This document shows positions 35,036 through 43,315 of a DNA stretch of 64,000 nucleotides, one piece after another. The notes under the pieces are model-generated. The model had not been told where the DNA came from. It worked only from the letters and a program-made list of their open reading frames with translations, and did not search any database. A program made the position numbers and the translations under genes. Positions within the stretch are counted from its first letter, which is position 1. Each line of letters begins with the position of its first letter. The stretch spans positions 62,001 through 126,000 of the forward strand of contig JBKQLU010000044.1 in the NCBI GenBank assembly GCA_052326585.1. The letters run 5' to 3'. This DNA is from JAPLJC01 sp052326585 (lineage in GTDB: Bacteria > Desulfobacterota > Desulfobaccia > Desulfobaccales > 0-14-0-80-60-11).

Positions 35036-35751
35036 GGGCGCAGGGCCTCCTCCTGGAGGTGGAAGAGCTCCTTAAGGCCCTCCTGAGCCAGGGCCAGCAT
35101 CTGCGCCAACTGGGGGGCGGGAAAGGGCCCCGCCTCGCCGCTGAGCTGGACCTCGATGAGTTCGCCCTTGCTGGTGCCCACGAAGTTGGCGTCCACCGCG
35201 GCCTGGGAATCCTCTTCATAGTCCAGGTCCAGCAACAGTTGCCCCCGGCAGGCGCCGGCGCTCACCGCGGCCACCTGCCCGGAAAGGGGCCGGGCGGCCA
35301 GCAGGCCCTGGCGCCGCAACCCTTCCAGGGCCAGGTTCAGGGCCACGAAGGCCCCGGTGATGCTGGCGCTGCGGGTGCCGCCGTCGGCCTGCAGGACGTC
35401 GCAGTCCAGGATGACGGTGCGGGGGCCCAGGGCCTTAAGGTCCACCGCGGCCCGGAGCGAGCGCCCGATGAGGCGGCTGATCTCGTGGGTCCGGCCCCCC
35501 ACCTGGCCCCGGCGGGACTCCCGCTCCTGGCGGCCGTGGGTCGCCCGGGGCAGCATGGCGTATTCGGCGGTGACCCAACCGCCGCCGCCGGCTTGACGAA
35601 AGGGCGGCACCGTCTCCAGCACCGTGGCGGCGCACAAGACCCGGGTGCGGCCCCAGGTAACCAGGCAGGAGCCTTCGGCAAAATCGAGGTAACCCGGGGT
35701 CAGGCTCACCGGCCGGAGCCGGTTCCGGGCCCGTCCGCTCTCGCGGCGCAT
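35014..35751 (-). CDS. rph: Ribonuclease PH
   Basis: 245 residues, standard length. Typical stretches: LTPGYLDFAEGSCLVTWGRT, GWVTAEYAMLPRATHGRQ-RE, GRTHEISRLIGRSLRAAVDL, and VILDCDVLQADGGTRSASIT with the catalytic Asp and the DGGTR motif, then VDANFVGT. It trims 3' ends of tRNA precursors phosphorolytically. It is fitting that a tRNA gene lies at the end of this operon. A 57-residue gene starts just upstream (stop 3 bp before the rph start). Confidence 0.93.
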   Translation of the reverse strand: MRRESGRARNRLRPVSLTPGYLDFAEGSCLVTWGRTRVLCAATVLETVPPFRQAGGGGWVTAEYAMLPRATHGRQERESRRGQVGGRTHEISRLIGRSLRAAVDLKALGPRTVILDCDVLQADGGTRSASITGAFVALNLALEGLRRQGLLAARPLSGQVAAVSAGACRGQLLLDLDYEEDSQAAVDANFVGTSKGELIEVQLSGEAGPFPAPQLAQMLALAQEGLKELFHLQEEALRPWLPLSW

Positions 35752-35754
35752 GGC

Positions 35755-35928
35755 TTAATCCTTAAGGGATTGGCGCAGGGTGTCGATTACCAGGTTAAAT
35801 GTGTCGCTAAAGGAGGCGGGGGAGACCCGGCCCACCTCGATGAACTTGACCACGATCTCCTTGGCCGCCTTCAGGAGCACTTCCTCCCGGGTCGGCAGGG
35901 GGGCTCCGGCTGGTCGCTCCCGGCTCAT
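35755..35928 (-). CDS. 57-residue helical protein upstream of rph
   Basis: ATG at 35928 with AAGGGAG 6 bp upstream; stop at 35757-35755, three bases before the rph ATG. The sequence has a Pro-rich start then EEVLLKAAKEIVVKFIEVGR, then VSPASFSDTFNLVIDTLRQS and LKD. It is helical and soluble, with no catalytic motif. The tight coupling to rph-rdgB suggests a conserved operon member. In Desulfobacterota similar small ORFs accompany diverse genes. Function unknown. Confidence 0.65.
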   Translation of the reverse strand: MSRERPAGAPLPTREEVLLKAAKEIVVKFIEVGRVSPASFSDTFNLVIDTLRQSLKD

Positions 35929-35997
35929 GCAAGGCTCCCTTCTGCGGCGATTTTTTGGTATATTATCAGTGAGCAGTAAGCAGTGAGCAGTGGAATT

Positions 35998-36018
35998 GGT
36001 GGGCAGTGCCCACCCTAC
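35998..36018. repeat. Dispersed palindromic repeat GGTGGGCAGTGCCCACC, copy 1
   Basis: The 21-bp sequence GGTGGGCAGTGCCCACC plus CTAC is repeated exactly at 39435-39455. It is a REP-like palindrome found between genes. Confidence 0.75.
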
Positions 36019-36142
36019 ACTCTAGAAGGATTCGCAGATCTTTAATTTGCCGGTAAAACTCCAACTGGAAACTCCGGGAGACCGCATCAGGGCCAAAGGC
36101 CCATGCCACAGTCGCCCCTACGGCCAGAAACTTCTAGAAAAG

Positions 36143-36207
36143 GTTGCCAGTTCCCAGTTCCCAGAGTAGTAGAAGTTCCCGAAAACTGGCAACTGGCAAC
36201 TGGAAAC
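36143..36207. repeat. Imperfect inverted repeat with CCAGTT/AACTGG units
   Basis: GTTGCCAGTTCCCAGTTCCC on the left is complementary, with few mismatches, to CTGGCAACTGGCAACTGG-AAAC on the right (36186-36207). The arms are themselves tandem 7-bp units. It could form a strong hairpin just upstream of mutL. Confidence 0.6.
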
Positions 36208-36310
36208 TATCAAAAGGCCCCGCGGGCCAGAAGAAGGCCGTCTTGATGGCCGGCGGGGCGGGTCAAGAAGAACCGGGTCACAGCCCTCCTCAAGGGGAAA
36301 TGATAAACCA

Positions 36311-38074
36311 GTGACTGGGCCAAGGCAAGAGCTAAAAAGAGAGCGGGCCATCCGGGTTCTGCCGCCCCAGGTGGCGGCCCAGATTGCCGCGGGGGAGGTC
36401 ATCCTGCGCCCCGCCGCGGTGGTCAAGGAACTGGTGGAAAACTCCCTGGACGCCGGGGCCCGGAGCCTGGTGGTGGAGATCGAGGAGGGGGGCTGCCGCC
36501 GCCTACGGGTGGTGGACGACGGCTGGGGTATGACGAGGGCGGAGGCCCTCCTGAGCCTGGAGCGCCACGCCACCAGCAAGCTCAGGGATGAGGCCGACCT
36601 TCTCAACATCAGCACCCTGGGGTTTAGGGGCGAGGCCCTGCCCAGCATCGCCGCGGTGAGCCGCTTGACCCTGGTCACCTGCCCGCCGGGGACGTCCCCG
36701 GGCTTCCGGCTGGTGAGCCTGGCCGGGGAATTACAGGAATCGTCTCCCTGGGCGGCTGCCGGCGGCACCCAGGTGGAGGTGGCGGAGCTCTTTTTCAATA
36801 CCCCGGCCCGGCGCAAATTTCTGAAGAGCAAAGAAGGAGAGCAGGCCTACATCGTCGAGATGTTGCGCCATCTGGCCCTGGGGTATCCGGAGGTCCAGTT
36901 CACCCTGAAGACGCCGACCCGGGTGCTGCTCAGCGCCCCGGGGCCGCATGAGCTGCCGGCCCGGGTGGCGGCCCTCTACGGCGCCGAGGCGGCGGCGCGG
37001 ATGCTGCCGGTGTCCCTGGGGACCGGCTCCTTTGAGGTCAGCGGGCTCATCAGCGACCCGGATTTTTCCCTGGCCAGCTCCCGCTTCCAGGTCTTCCTGG
37101 TGAACCGCCGGGTGGTGCAGGACCGCATCCTGGGAGGGGTCCTGAAAGAGGTGTTCGCCGGCCTTCTGCCCCGGGGGCGCCATCCGGCGGCAGTGCTCCA
37201 CCTGACGCTCCCCGCCCCGGACTTGGACGTCAACGTCCACCCGGCCAAGGCCGAGGTGCGTTTTCAAGATCCGGGCCGGATCTACGCCCTGCTGCTGGCG
37301 GCCCTGCGCCAGGCCCTGGGGCCGCTCTCCGGCGCGGCTCCCGGATACCGGGTGACCTTGCAGCCCGACTTCCCGCGGGTGGCCGAGGCTTCACTCCTGT
37401 CGCCATCCCCGCCTTCCTGGGGCGCCGCGGCCCCCTGGCCCCTGCCGCCGGCGCCGGCGCCGGGGGCGCTGCCGGCGGCCGCGCCCCGCTCCTGGCGCTT
37501 CCAGGACCTCAGGATCATCGGCCAGTTGAAGAACACCTATATCCTGACCCAGTCCCCGGAGGGCCTGGTCCTCATCGACCAGCACGCGGCCCACGAACGC
37601 GTTCTCTATGAATCCCTGCAGGCCAAAGGTCCGGGGGCCGCCAGCCAGGCGCTGCTCTTCCCCAAGGTGGTGGAGGTTCCCGCCGCCCAGGCCGATTGGG
37701 TACGGGAGCACCTGGAGGTCCTGGCCCAGGCGGGCCTGGCCCTCTCGGACTTTGGCGGGGCCAGCTTTCTGATCACCGCGGTTCCAGCCTTTCTCAGCCA
37801 CGCCGACCTGGAGGCGGTGCTGGCCGAGGCGGTGGAGGTCTTGTCCCCCTTGAAGGGCGGCGCCTCGCCCCAGGCGATTAAGGAGCAGGCTTGCCAGTTC
37901 ATGGCCTGCCGGGGGGCCGTCAAGGCGGGAGACCCCCTGAAGGGGGAGGCCGTTCAGGCCTTGCTGGCCCAATTGGATGACATCCCGGTATCCTCCCACT
38001 GCCCCCACGGCCGCCCCCTGTGGCGCCTGATCCCTTACGGCGACATCCACCAGAGCTTCCGACGCCCTAAATGA
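36311..38074 (+). CDS. mutL: DNA mismatch repair protein MutL with endonuclease motif
   Basis: 587 residues from a GTG. The GHKL ATPase part has AAGEVILRPAAVVKELVENS-LDAG near 26-49, VVDDGWGM near 67 and GFRGEALPSI near 104. The Pro/Ala-rich linker is short (about 345-395). The C-terminal dimer domain keeps DQHAAHERVLYE (Asp423, Gln, His, Glu429, Glu434), ACRGAVKAGD and CPHGRP. These form the metal-binding latent endonuclease site found in bacteria without MutH. It recruits and nicks the strand during mismatch repair. mutS is not in the window. miaA follows, a frequent mutL-miaA pairing. Confidence 0.93.
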   Translation: MTGPRQELKRERAIRVLPPQVAAQIAAGEVILRPAAVVKELVENSLDAGARSLVVEIEEGGCRRLRVVDDGWGMTRAEALLSLERHATSKLRDEADLLNISTLGFRGEALPSIAAVSRLTLVTCPPGTSPGFRLVSLAGELQESSPWAAAGGTQVEVAELFFNTPARRKFLKSKEGEQAYIVEMLRHLALGYPEVQFTLKTPTRVLLSAPGPHELPARVAALYGAEAAARMLPVSLGTGSFEVSGLISDPDFSLASSRFQVFLVNRRVVQDRILGGVLKEVFAGLLPRGRHPAAVLHLTLPAPDLDVNVHPAKAEVRFQDPGRIYALLLAALRQALGPLSGAAPGYRVTLQPDFPRVAEASLLSPSPPSWGAAAPWPLPPAPAPGALPAAAPRSWRFQDLRIIGQLKNTYILTQSPEGLVLIDQHAAHERVLYESLQAKGPGAASQALLFPKVVEVPAAQADWVREHLEVLAQAGLALSDFGGASFLITAVPAFLSHADLEAVLAEAVEVLSPLKGGASPQAIKEQACQFMACRGAVKAGDPLKGEAVQALLAQLDDIPVSSHCPHGRPLWRLIPYGDIHQSFRRPK

Positions 38075-38154
38075 GGCGGTTTGCGGTTGGAACCCGCTCC
38101 TGGGGGCGGACACACGGGGCCGCCCCGACATTCAGCAAATGAGGCGGTTTGCGG
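38069..38154. repeat. Direct repeat pair spanning the mutL end
   Basis: The 18-bp AAATGAGGCGGTTTGCGG occurs at 38069-38086, across the mutL stop codon, and again at 38137-38154. The two starts are 68 bp apart. This suggests a local duplication in the mutL-miaA gap. Confidence 0.75.
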
Positions 38155-38195
38155 CGGCAACCCCGGCCGGTTGCCTGGGGATATAATTGAGGCTC

Positions 38196-39131
38196 ATGAC
38201 CAGGTCGCGCAACAATCGAGATCAGCCTCCGGTGGCGGTGTTGCTGGGCCCCACTGCGGTGGGCAAGACCGCCGTCGCCCTGGAATTGGCCCGCCGCCTT
38301 AAGGCGGAGATCGTCAACGCCGACTCCCTCCAGGTCTACCGCGAGCTCGATATCGGCACCGCCAAGCCCAGCCCGGCGGAACGCCTCCTGGTACCCCATC
38401 ACCTGGTGGACGTGGCCGACCCCCCGGAGCCTTATGACGCAGCCCGCTACTCCCGGGAGGGCCGGGCGGCGCTGGCCGCCCTGCACGCCCGCGGCACCCC
38501 GCCCCTGGTGGTGGGAGGCAGCGGCCTCTATCTCAAGGCCCTGCTCTATGGCCTCTTTGAGGAAGGCTCGCCCCGGGCGGAAATCCGGGGGCGCCTGCAG
38601 CGGGAGCTTACCGATCTGGGACCCCTGCACCTGCACCAGCGCCTGGCGGCCCTGGACCCGATCACCGCCGGCCGCCTGCACCATAACGACCGCTACCGCA
38701 TCCTCCGGGCCCTGGAGGTTATGGAGGCCAGCGGCCGGCCCCTCTCGGAACTCTTCCAGGCCCATCGCTTCCGGCACTGCCCCTACCGCCTCCTGAAGCT
38801 GGGCCTGAGAATCCCCCGGGAAGAACTCGACTCCAGGATCGCTTTGCGCATAGAGACCATGCTGGCCCAGGGATTTCTTCAGGAGGTGGCGGATCTGCTG
38901 GGGCGTTATCCTCCGGACCTGAAGCCCTTGCAGTCCCTGGGCTACCGGCACTTGCGCCAATACCTCAACGGGGAGCGCTCCTGGGAGGAGTCCCTGGCGG
39001 CGCTGCAGGTGGACACCCGGCGCTATGCCAAGCGCCAGGCCACCTGGTTCCGGGCCGACCCGGAGATCGAGTGGTTTCACCCGGAGCAAGTGGAGGAGAT
39101 GGCCGCGGCGCTGGCGGGGTTCTTCGCCTAG
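38196..39131 (+). CDS. miaA: tRNA dimethylallyltransferase
   Basis: 311 residues from the ATG at 38196. P-loop LLGPTAVGKTAVALELA, then EIVNADSLQVYRELDIGTAK, LVPHHLVDV and LVVGGSGLYLKALLYGL: the complete MiaA signature set. It attaches a dimethylallyl group to A37 of tRNAs that read UNN codons, using dimethylallyl diphosphate. The C-terminal region with RRYAKRQATWFR matches tRNA-binding residues. No hfq follows. The downstream gap contains dispersed repeats. Confidence 0.93.
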   Translation: MTRSRNNRDQPPVAVLLGPTAVGKTAVALELARRLKAEIVNADSLQVYRELDIGTAKPSPAERLLVPHHLVDVADPPEPYDAARYSREGRAALAALHARGTPPLVVGGSGLYLKALLYGLFEEGSPRAEIRGRLQRELTDLGPLHLHQRLAALDPITAGRLHHNDRYRILRALEVMEASGRPLSELFQAHRFRHCPYRLLKLGLRIPREELDSRIALRIETMLAQGFLQEVADLLGRYPPDLKPLQSLGYRHLRQYLNGERSWEESLAALQVDTRRYAKRQATWFRADPEIEWFHPEQVEEMAAALAGFFA

Positions 39132-39183
39132 ACAGATAACCAACCGATCCGATTAATCAGAGAAGCCACTTTAAACCTGATTT

Positions 39184-39256
39184 CTCTGCCATCTGAACGA
39201 AGTGCAGGATCTCAAGTCAGTAAACCTACTAGATTCTTCCCTGCGCTGAGAATGAC
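39184..39256. repeat. Dispersed repeat family A, copy 1
   Basis: Shares with 46067-46140 the series CTGCCATC, GATCTCAAGTCA, TACTAGATTCTTC (here CTACTAGATTCTTC) and GCT/GCTGAGAATGAC with small insertions and substitutions. The 3' half (AGATTCTTC...GAGAATGAC) is an imperfect inverted repeat. Confidence 0.7.
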
Positions 39257-39434
39257 ATTTTTGGGCAAGCCCTAATTTTTTGAGGTCAATCCCGGGTTAA
39301 AAAAATCGCCTTTTTTCATTTTTTCCGTAAGCATTGCATCTCTGGCCTATTCAGGCTAAATATTAACCGGGATCTGAAACTAAAAACCGGGCGGCTCGGT
39401 CAGCGGCTGGAAGCCGGTGCCACTTTAAGGAAAT

Positions 39435-39455
39435 GGTGGGCAGTGCCCACCCTAC
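39435..39455. repeat. Dispersed palindromic repeat GGTGGGCAGTGCCCACC, copy 2
   Basis: Identical over 21 bp to 35998-36018. It is followed by another GC palindrome, GGGCGACCCGGCGGGTCGCC, at 39466-39485. Confidence 0.75.
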
Positions 39456-39518
39456 GCCAACTGGGCGACCCGGCGGGTCGCCCCTACAACTCGAAACTCA
39501 AAACTCGAAACTTAAGAT

Positions 39519-40493
39519 ATGTGGCGCTATCTCAGCAAGAGGATACTGTTGATGATTCCCATGCTCCTGGGCATCACCCTGGTCTCCTTCCTGGTGATCC
39601 ACCTGGCCCCGGGCACCCCCACCGAGCTGCAGACCACCATGAATCCCAAGGCGTCCTTAGAGGCCCAGAAGCGCCTGCAGGAGCTCTACGGTCTGAATAA
39701 GCCTTTGCAGGTGCAGTACTGGGATTGGCTCAAACGCATCAGCCGTCTGGACTTCGGCCGCTCCTTCTCCCCGGATCGGCGTCCGGTGTGGGACAAGATC
39801 CGGGAGCGTATCGGCGTCACCCTGGGTCTCAATCTCCTGAGCCTGCTGATCATCTTGGCGGTAGCCCTGCCTTTGGGGGTGCTGGCCGCCCAGCGGGCCC
39901 ATTCCTGGTTCGACAAAGGCACCACCCTGCTGGTCTTTTTCGGCTTCGCCATGCCTTCCTTCTGGCTGGCCTTGCTGTTGATGCTCTTCTTCGGGGTCTA
40001 CCTGGACTGGCTGCCCATCTCCGGCCTCACTTCCCTGGGCTCCTCCCATCTTTCCCTCTGGGGGAAGCTTAGCGACCTGGGGGCCCACGTCACCCTGCCG
40101 GTGCTGGGGTCCGCCTTCATGGGCCTGGCCGGCGTCTCCCGTTACATGCGGGGCAGCATGCTGGAGGTGATCGGCCAGGACTACATCACCACCGCCCGGG
40201 CCAAAGGGCTGCCGGAGCGGGTGGTTATCTTCAAGCACGCCTTGCGCAACGCCTTGCTGCCGGTGATCACCATACTGGGGTTCAGCCTGCCGGGCCTCAT
40301 TGGCGGCAGCGTCATCTTCGAGACCATCTTCGCCATTCCCGGCATGGGGCAGTTGTTGTGGTGGGCGGTGATGGCCCGGGATTATCCGGTGGTGATGGGG
40401 GAGTTGGTCATCGTGGCCCTCCTCACCCTGCTGGGCAACCTGCTGGCGGACCTGGCCTACGGGCTGGCGGACCCCCGCATCAGGATGGGATGA
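39519..40493 (+). CDS. ABC transporter permease, DppB/OppB family
   Basis: 324 residues, six membrane helices. N-terminal MWRYLSKRILLMIPMLLGIT is typical of DppB/OppB. The coupling-helix EAA motif is GQDYITTARAKGLPERVVIF. The pocket-facing C-terminal part GGSVIFETIFAIPGMGQLLW is conserved. It pairs with the permease that begins in an ATGA overlap at its stop. No substrate-binding protein or ATPase gene lies on either side, so other components must be encoded elsewhere. Peptides or nickel are common family substrates. Confidence 0.9.
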   Translation: MWRYLSKRILLMIPMLLGITLVSFLVIHLAPGTPTELQTTMNPKASLEAQKRLQELYGLNKPLQVQYWDWLKRISRLDFGRSFSPDRRPVWDKIRERIGVTLGLNLLSLLIILAVALPLGVLAAQRAHSWFDKGTTLLVFFGFAMPSFWLALLLMLFFGVYLDWLPISGLTSLGSSHLSLWGKLSDLGAHVTLPVLGSAFMGLAGVSRYMRGSMLEVIGQDYITTARAKGLPERVVIFKHALRNALLPVITILGFSLPGLIGGSVIFETIFAIPGMGQLLWWAVMARDYPVVMGELVIVALLTLLGNLLADLAYGLADPRIRMG

Positions 40494-41332
40494 GCATGAG
40501 AGTCAGCGAATCCTGGGTTCGTCTCTGGCGCAACCGCCTGGCCATAAGCGGCCTGGCCCTGGTCCTGGGCCTCTTTGCCGTGGCCCTGCTGGCCCACTGG
40601 CTGGCCCCCTACAACCCCGACTTTATTGACTTAAAGCAGGTGCTCATGCCTCCCAGCCCGGCCCATCTGCTGGGCACCGACACCTTGGGCCGGGATGTCT
40701 TGAGCCGCATCATCTATGGGGCCCGGGTGTCGCTGCTGGTGGGCTTCGTGGCGGTGGGCATCGCCACCCTGATCGGCCTGCTGGTGGGGGCCCTGGCGGG
40801 TTACTACGGCGGGGTGCTGGATCAGGTCCTCATGCGCCTGGTGGACCTGATGCTCTGTTTCCCGACCATCTTCCTGATCCTGGCGGTGATCGCGGTGCTG
40901 GGGCCCAATATCTGGAACATCATGGCGGTCATCGGGCTGACCAGTTGGATGGGGGTGGCGCGCCTGGTGCGGGCGGAGTTTCTGTCGCTTCGGGAGCGGG
41001 AATTCGTGGTGGCGGCCCGGGCCCTGGGGGCCTCGGACGCCCGCCTCATCTGGCGGCACCTGCTGCCCAACGCCCTGACCCCGGTGATGGTCTCCGCCAC
41101 CCTGGGGGTGGCCGGGGCCATCCTGGTGGAGAGCTCCCTGAGCTTCCTGGGCCTGGGGGTGCAGCCCCCCACCCCCAGTTGGGGGAACATGCTCACCATG
41201 GGCAAGGACAACATCGAGATCGCCTGGTGGCTCTCGGTCTTTCCCGGCCTGGCGATCCTGGTGACGGTGATGAGCTACAACCTCCTGGGCGAAGGCATCC
41301 GGGAGGCCATTGACCCCCGCCTCAGGGACTGA
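40490..41332 (+). CDS. ABC transporter permease, DppC/OppC family
   Basis: 280 residues from the ATG at 40490, whose ATGA overlaps the stop of the upstream permease. The longer open frame to 40358 is inside that gene. N-terminal WVRLWRNRLAISGLALVLGL, then GTDTLGRDVLSRIIYGARVS is the OppC_N plus permease hallmark, and EFVVAARALGASDARLIWRH is the EAA loop. It forms the inner-membrane channel with the DppB-like partner. No ATPase genes follow, which is unusual for this class. Confidence 0.9.
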   Translation: MSMRVSESWVRLWRNRLAISGLALVLGLFAVALLAHWLAPYNPDFIDLKQVLMPPSPAHLLGTDTLGRDVLSRIIYGARVSLLVGFVAVGIATLIGLLVGALAGYYGGVLDQVLMRLVDLMLCFPTIFLILAVIAVLGPNIWNIMAVIGLTSWMGVARLVRAEFLSLREREFVVAARALGASDARLIWRHLLPNALTPVMVSATLGVAGAILVESSLSFLGLGVQPPTPSWGNMLTMGKDNIEIAWWLSVFPGLAILVTVMSYNLLGEGIREAIDPRLRD

Positions 41333-41470
41333 TCCCCACCGACTTTGTTTACAACCCCATAGATAATCGCCCTCTCCGGCTTACCCCGGCGCTGGGCCGG
41401 AGGGTTTCGGGCCGCCAGACGCGAAGCGCCAAAACTCCGCCCTCGGCCCCGAGATATCCGAGGATATTAT

Positions 41471-41499
41471 TTGACAAGCGGAGAACAGTAAACTATCTT
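41471..41499 (+). promoter_or_regulatory. Sigma-70 promoter upstream of the secreted TPR protein
   Basis: TTGACA (41471-41476), 17 bp, TATCTT (41494-41499), 61 bp before the ATG. The surrounding region is AT-richer than the genes. Confidence 0.7.
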
Positions 41500-41560
41500 G
41501 CAGCCTAAGGGCGGCTTACGCTTATTAGATTCAGCACCTTAACCTTAAAGGGAGAGATAG

Positions 41561-42013
41561 ATGAGACGAACCCAGATGAGAATCATTTGCCTGGCGCTGG
41601 TCCTGGCCCTGTGCGGGGCGGGGCTAGCCCTGGCCGCCGATGCAAACAAGGCCTTGAGTAACAGCTATAACCTGATATCCCAGGGAAAATACGCCCGGGC
41701 CCAGAAAGTGTTGGATCAGGTCCTGGCCAAGGACCCGGGCAACCCCCTGGCCCTGAATAATCTGGCCGCGGCGATGGTCGGCATGAAGAAATTCGATAAG
41801 GCCGATACCTATTTGAATCAGGCCCTCCCCAAGGCCCAGGGTTACATGGTTCAAGTCAACCGGGTATGCACCGTAGGCAACATTTGCGTGGCCCTCAATC
41901 CAGTCTCCGGAGAAACGGGCAATCAGGATCTGGCGCCTTTAATCAAGATGAACATCGAGATGGTCAAAGGTATGATGAACGCAAGTCCCATCCCCGGCAA
42001 GGGCCTGAGATAA
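41561..42013 (+). CDS. Secreted small TPR protein
   Basis: 150 residues with AAAGGGAGAGATAG as ribosome site. A Sec signal peptide (RRTQMRIICLALVLALCGAG, cleavage after ALAA near residue 26) is followed by about two TPR units, SNSYNLISQGKYARAQKVLD and NPLALNNLAAAMVGMKKFDK, then a Cys-containing tail (RVCTVGNICVAL) whose two cysteines may form a disulfide. Likely periplasmic and involved in protein interaction. It has its own promoter and a strong terminator, so it is a single-gene unit. Confidence 0.75.
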   Translation: MRRTQMRIICLALVLALCGAGLALAADANKALSNSYNLISQGKYARAQKVLDQVLAKDPGNPLALNNLAAAMVGMKKFDKADTYLNQALPKAQGYMVQVNRVCTVGNICVALNPVSGETGNQDLAPLIKMNIEMVKGMMNASPIPGKGLR

Positions 42014-42040
42014 GGGATCCTTAAAGCGCCGCCCCCTTTT

Positions 42041-42066
42041 GGCCCCTTCCCGGGGCCTTTTTTTTT
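42041..42066 (+). terminator. Intrinsic terminator after the small TPR gene
   Basis: GGCCCC-ttccc-GGGGCC followed by nine T, 28 bp after the stop codon. Confidence 0.85.
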
Positions 42067-42121
42067 GGGGGAGGGGGCGGTCTCCGGTAAAGGCTGGAAG
42101 CCTCAGAGAGACGAAGCAGGG

Positions 42122-42799
42122 CTATTTCTTCACCCGGGCCTCATCGGCCCGCAGCTTTTCCTGCAGGTAGGGAACCAGTTGGGGCGAGCCGGGTTGATCC
42201 AGGAGCCTTTTCCAGTAAACCGCGGCCCCCGGATAGTCGCCGGCCTGCTCCAGGAGTAAGGCCAGGCGCTGCTCCATCTCGCCGTCCAAGGGTCCGGGGA
42301 GCTGCTCCTGGGCGGCCTTCAAGGCTGCCGCCGCCTTTTTAGAGTCGCCCATCCCCTCGTAGCAGTAACTGAGGCTTTCGTTAAGAAGCGCATCCCAGGC
42401 CGGGTCGCCGCTGGGGAGCAGGGAGGCGTAAGCCCTGGCGGCCTCGGGGTAATTTTTGAGGTGGTAGAGGAGATTGGCCCGCAGCAACTGGGCCTGCCGG
42501 GCCCCGCGGGTCCCGGGGTAGTCCCGGACCACCCGCTCCAGGGCCTGGGCGGTGCCGGACCCGGCCTCTCCGGCCAGGCTGGGACTTAGCTGGGCCAGGG
42601 CGGCAGCCGCCTGCCTTTCCTGGCGCGCCTCAAGGCCGGCGTAGATGGCCCAGGCGGCCAGGACCAGGGCAACCAGCACCAGACCAGAAGCCAGCCACTT
42701 CCAGTGGAGTTTCCCTTGCTCCAACAGGCGTTGGGCCAGGTTTAAGACCTCTTCAGGATTTTCCAACAGCGAGCGCTGCCGGGGGCTGATTTTGGCCAT
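42122..42799 (-). CDS. Membrane-anchored TPR protein, YfgM-like
   Basis: 225 residues from the ATG at 42799, with AGGAGA 5-6 bp upstream. A short cytosolic N-terminus and a single helix (WLASGLVLVALVLAAWAIYA, about 36-55) are followed by TPR units facing the periplasm. These include the RGARQAQLLRANLLYHLKNY and SYCYEGMGDSKKAAAALKAA repeats. The layout matches the YfgM/TPR_21 family that assists secretion chaperones in studied bacteria. Here it stands alone, with an element of repeats upstream. Confidence 0.7.
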   Translation of the reverse strand: MAKISPRQRSLLENPEEVLNLAQRLLEQGKLHWKWLASGLVLVALVLAAWAIYAGLEARQERQAAAALAQLSPSLAGEAGSGTAQALERVVRDYPGTRGARQAQLLRANLLYHLKNYPEAARAYASLLPSGDPAWDALLNESLSYCYEGMGDSKKAAAALKAAQEQLPGPLDGEMEQRLALLLEQAGDYPGAAVYWKRLLDQPGSPQLVPYLQEKLRADEARVKK

Positions 42800-42921
42800 C
42801 AAGTTCTCCTAGGCTAGTGCCCCATATGGGCTATGAAATTTCAAACTATGGTTTTTTAACCACCCATGGAAAACAGGGGAAGGAGAGATTTAAAATACCG
42901 TCCTGAAATCCCCCTAAATCC

Positions 42922-43230
42922 CAGTAGTGTCCGGCAGATATTTTACATAAGGGCGGTCGAATGGAAAATGAAAAATGTAGCCGCAAACCTTTAGCTCCTT
43001 TAGCCAGAGATGACGGCGGCAGTACCGACGCGCCAAAACTCCCTCTCCCCTGCGAGGGGAGAGGGTGGGGGTGAGGGGTGGCTTCGAGTACTGACCACTT
43101 CCCCCTCACCCTGCCCTCTCCCCCATTGGGGGAGAGGGGATAAATCAATAGAACTCCATAAGTTAGCGAGAGGAGATTTGGCGGCCTTATATTAACGCCA
43201 GATTAGCAAAAAGCTTGCCGGACACTACTG
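42922..43230. mobile_element. MITE-like element with 15-bp terminal inverted repeats
   Basis: CAGTAGTGTCCGGCA at 42922-42936 is the exact reverse complement of TGCCGGACACTACTG at 43216-43230. The 309-bp interval holds no gene but contains a CCCTCTCCC-type palindromic repeat. TIRs with TGTCCGG resemble ends of some IS4-related insertion sequences. No target duplication is obvious. The gap 42800-43315 contains nothing else of note. Confidence 0.6.
43041..43140. repeat. CCCTCTCCC-type palindromic repeat block
   Basis: CCCTCTCCCCTGCGAGGGGA-GAGGG, then CCCCTCACCCTGCCCTCTCC-CCCATTGGGGGAGAGGGG: two hairpins of the dispersed class also seen at 53841-53950. Interior to the MITE-like element. Confidence 0.7.
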
Positions 43231-43315
43231 CCTGAATCCCCTTTCCCAAAGCGGGACTTTAATACCCTTGGAACTTAGGTTTCGACTCGATTTAATGCCA
43301 GATGGCAGCTCAACC

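Larger units (their letters stand above)
35929..36310. other. Intergenic region made of short repeats
   Basis: Holds a GAGCAGT-type tandem (35971-35992), the dispersed palindrome at 35998-36018 and a long imperfect inverted repeat at 36143-36207. No gene is seen. The sequence also has a Lys/Trp-codon-poor short ORF-like frame on the minus strand that I reject. Confidence 0.5.
39132..39518. other. Intergenic region with dispersed repeats
   Basis: Contains repeat family A copy 1 (39184-39256), the REP palindrome copy 2 (39435-39455) and a GAAACTCAAAACTCGAAACT simple-sequence stretch just upstream of dppB. No gene and no clear promoter. Confidence 0.5.

Noticed and set aside
43041..43140. Repeated CCCTCTCCC units considered as a CRISPR-like array
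   Set aside because: The units are facing palindromes without regular repeats and spacers. They belong to a dispersed intergenic palindrome class also at 53841-53950.
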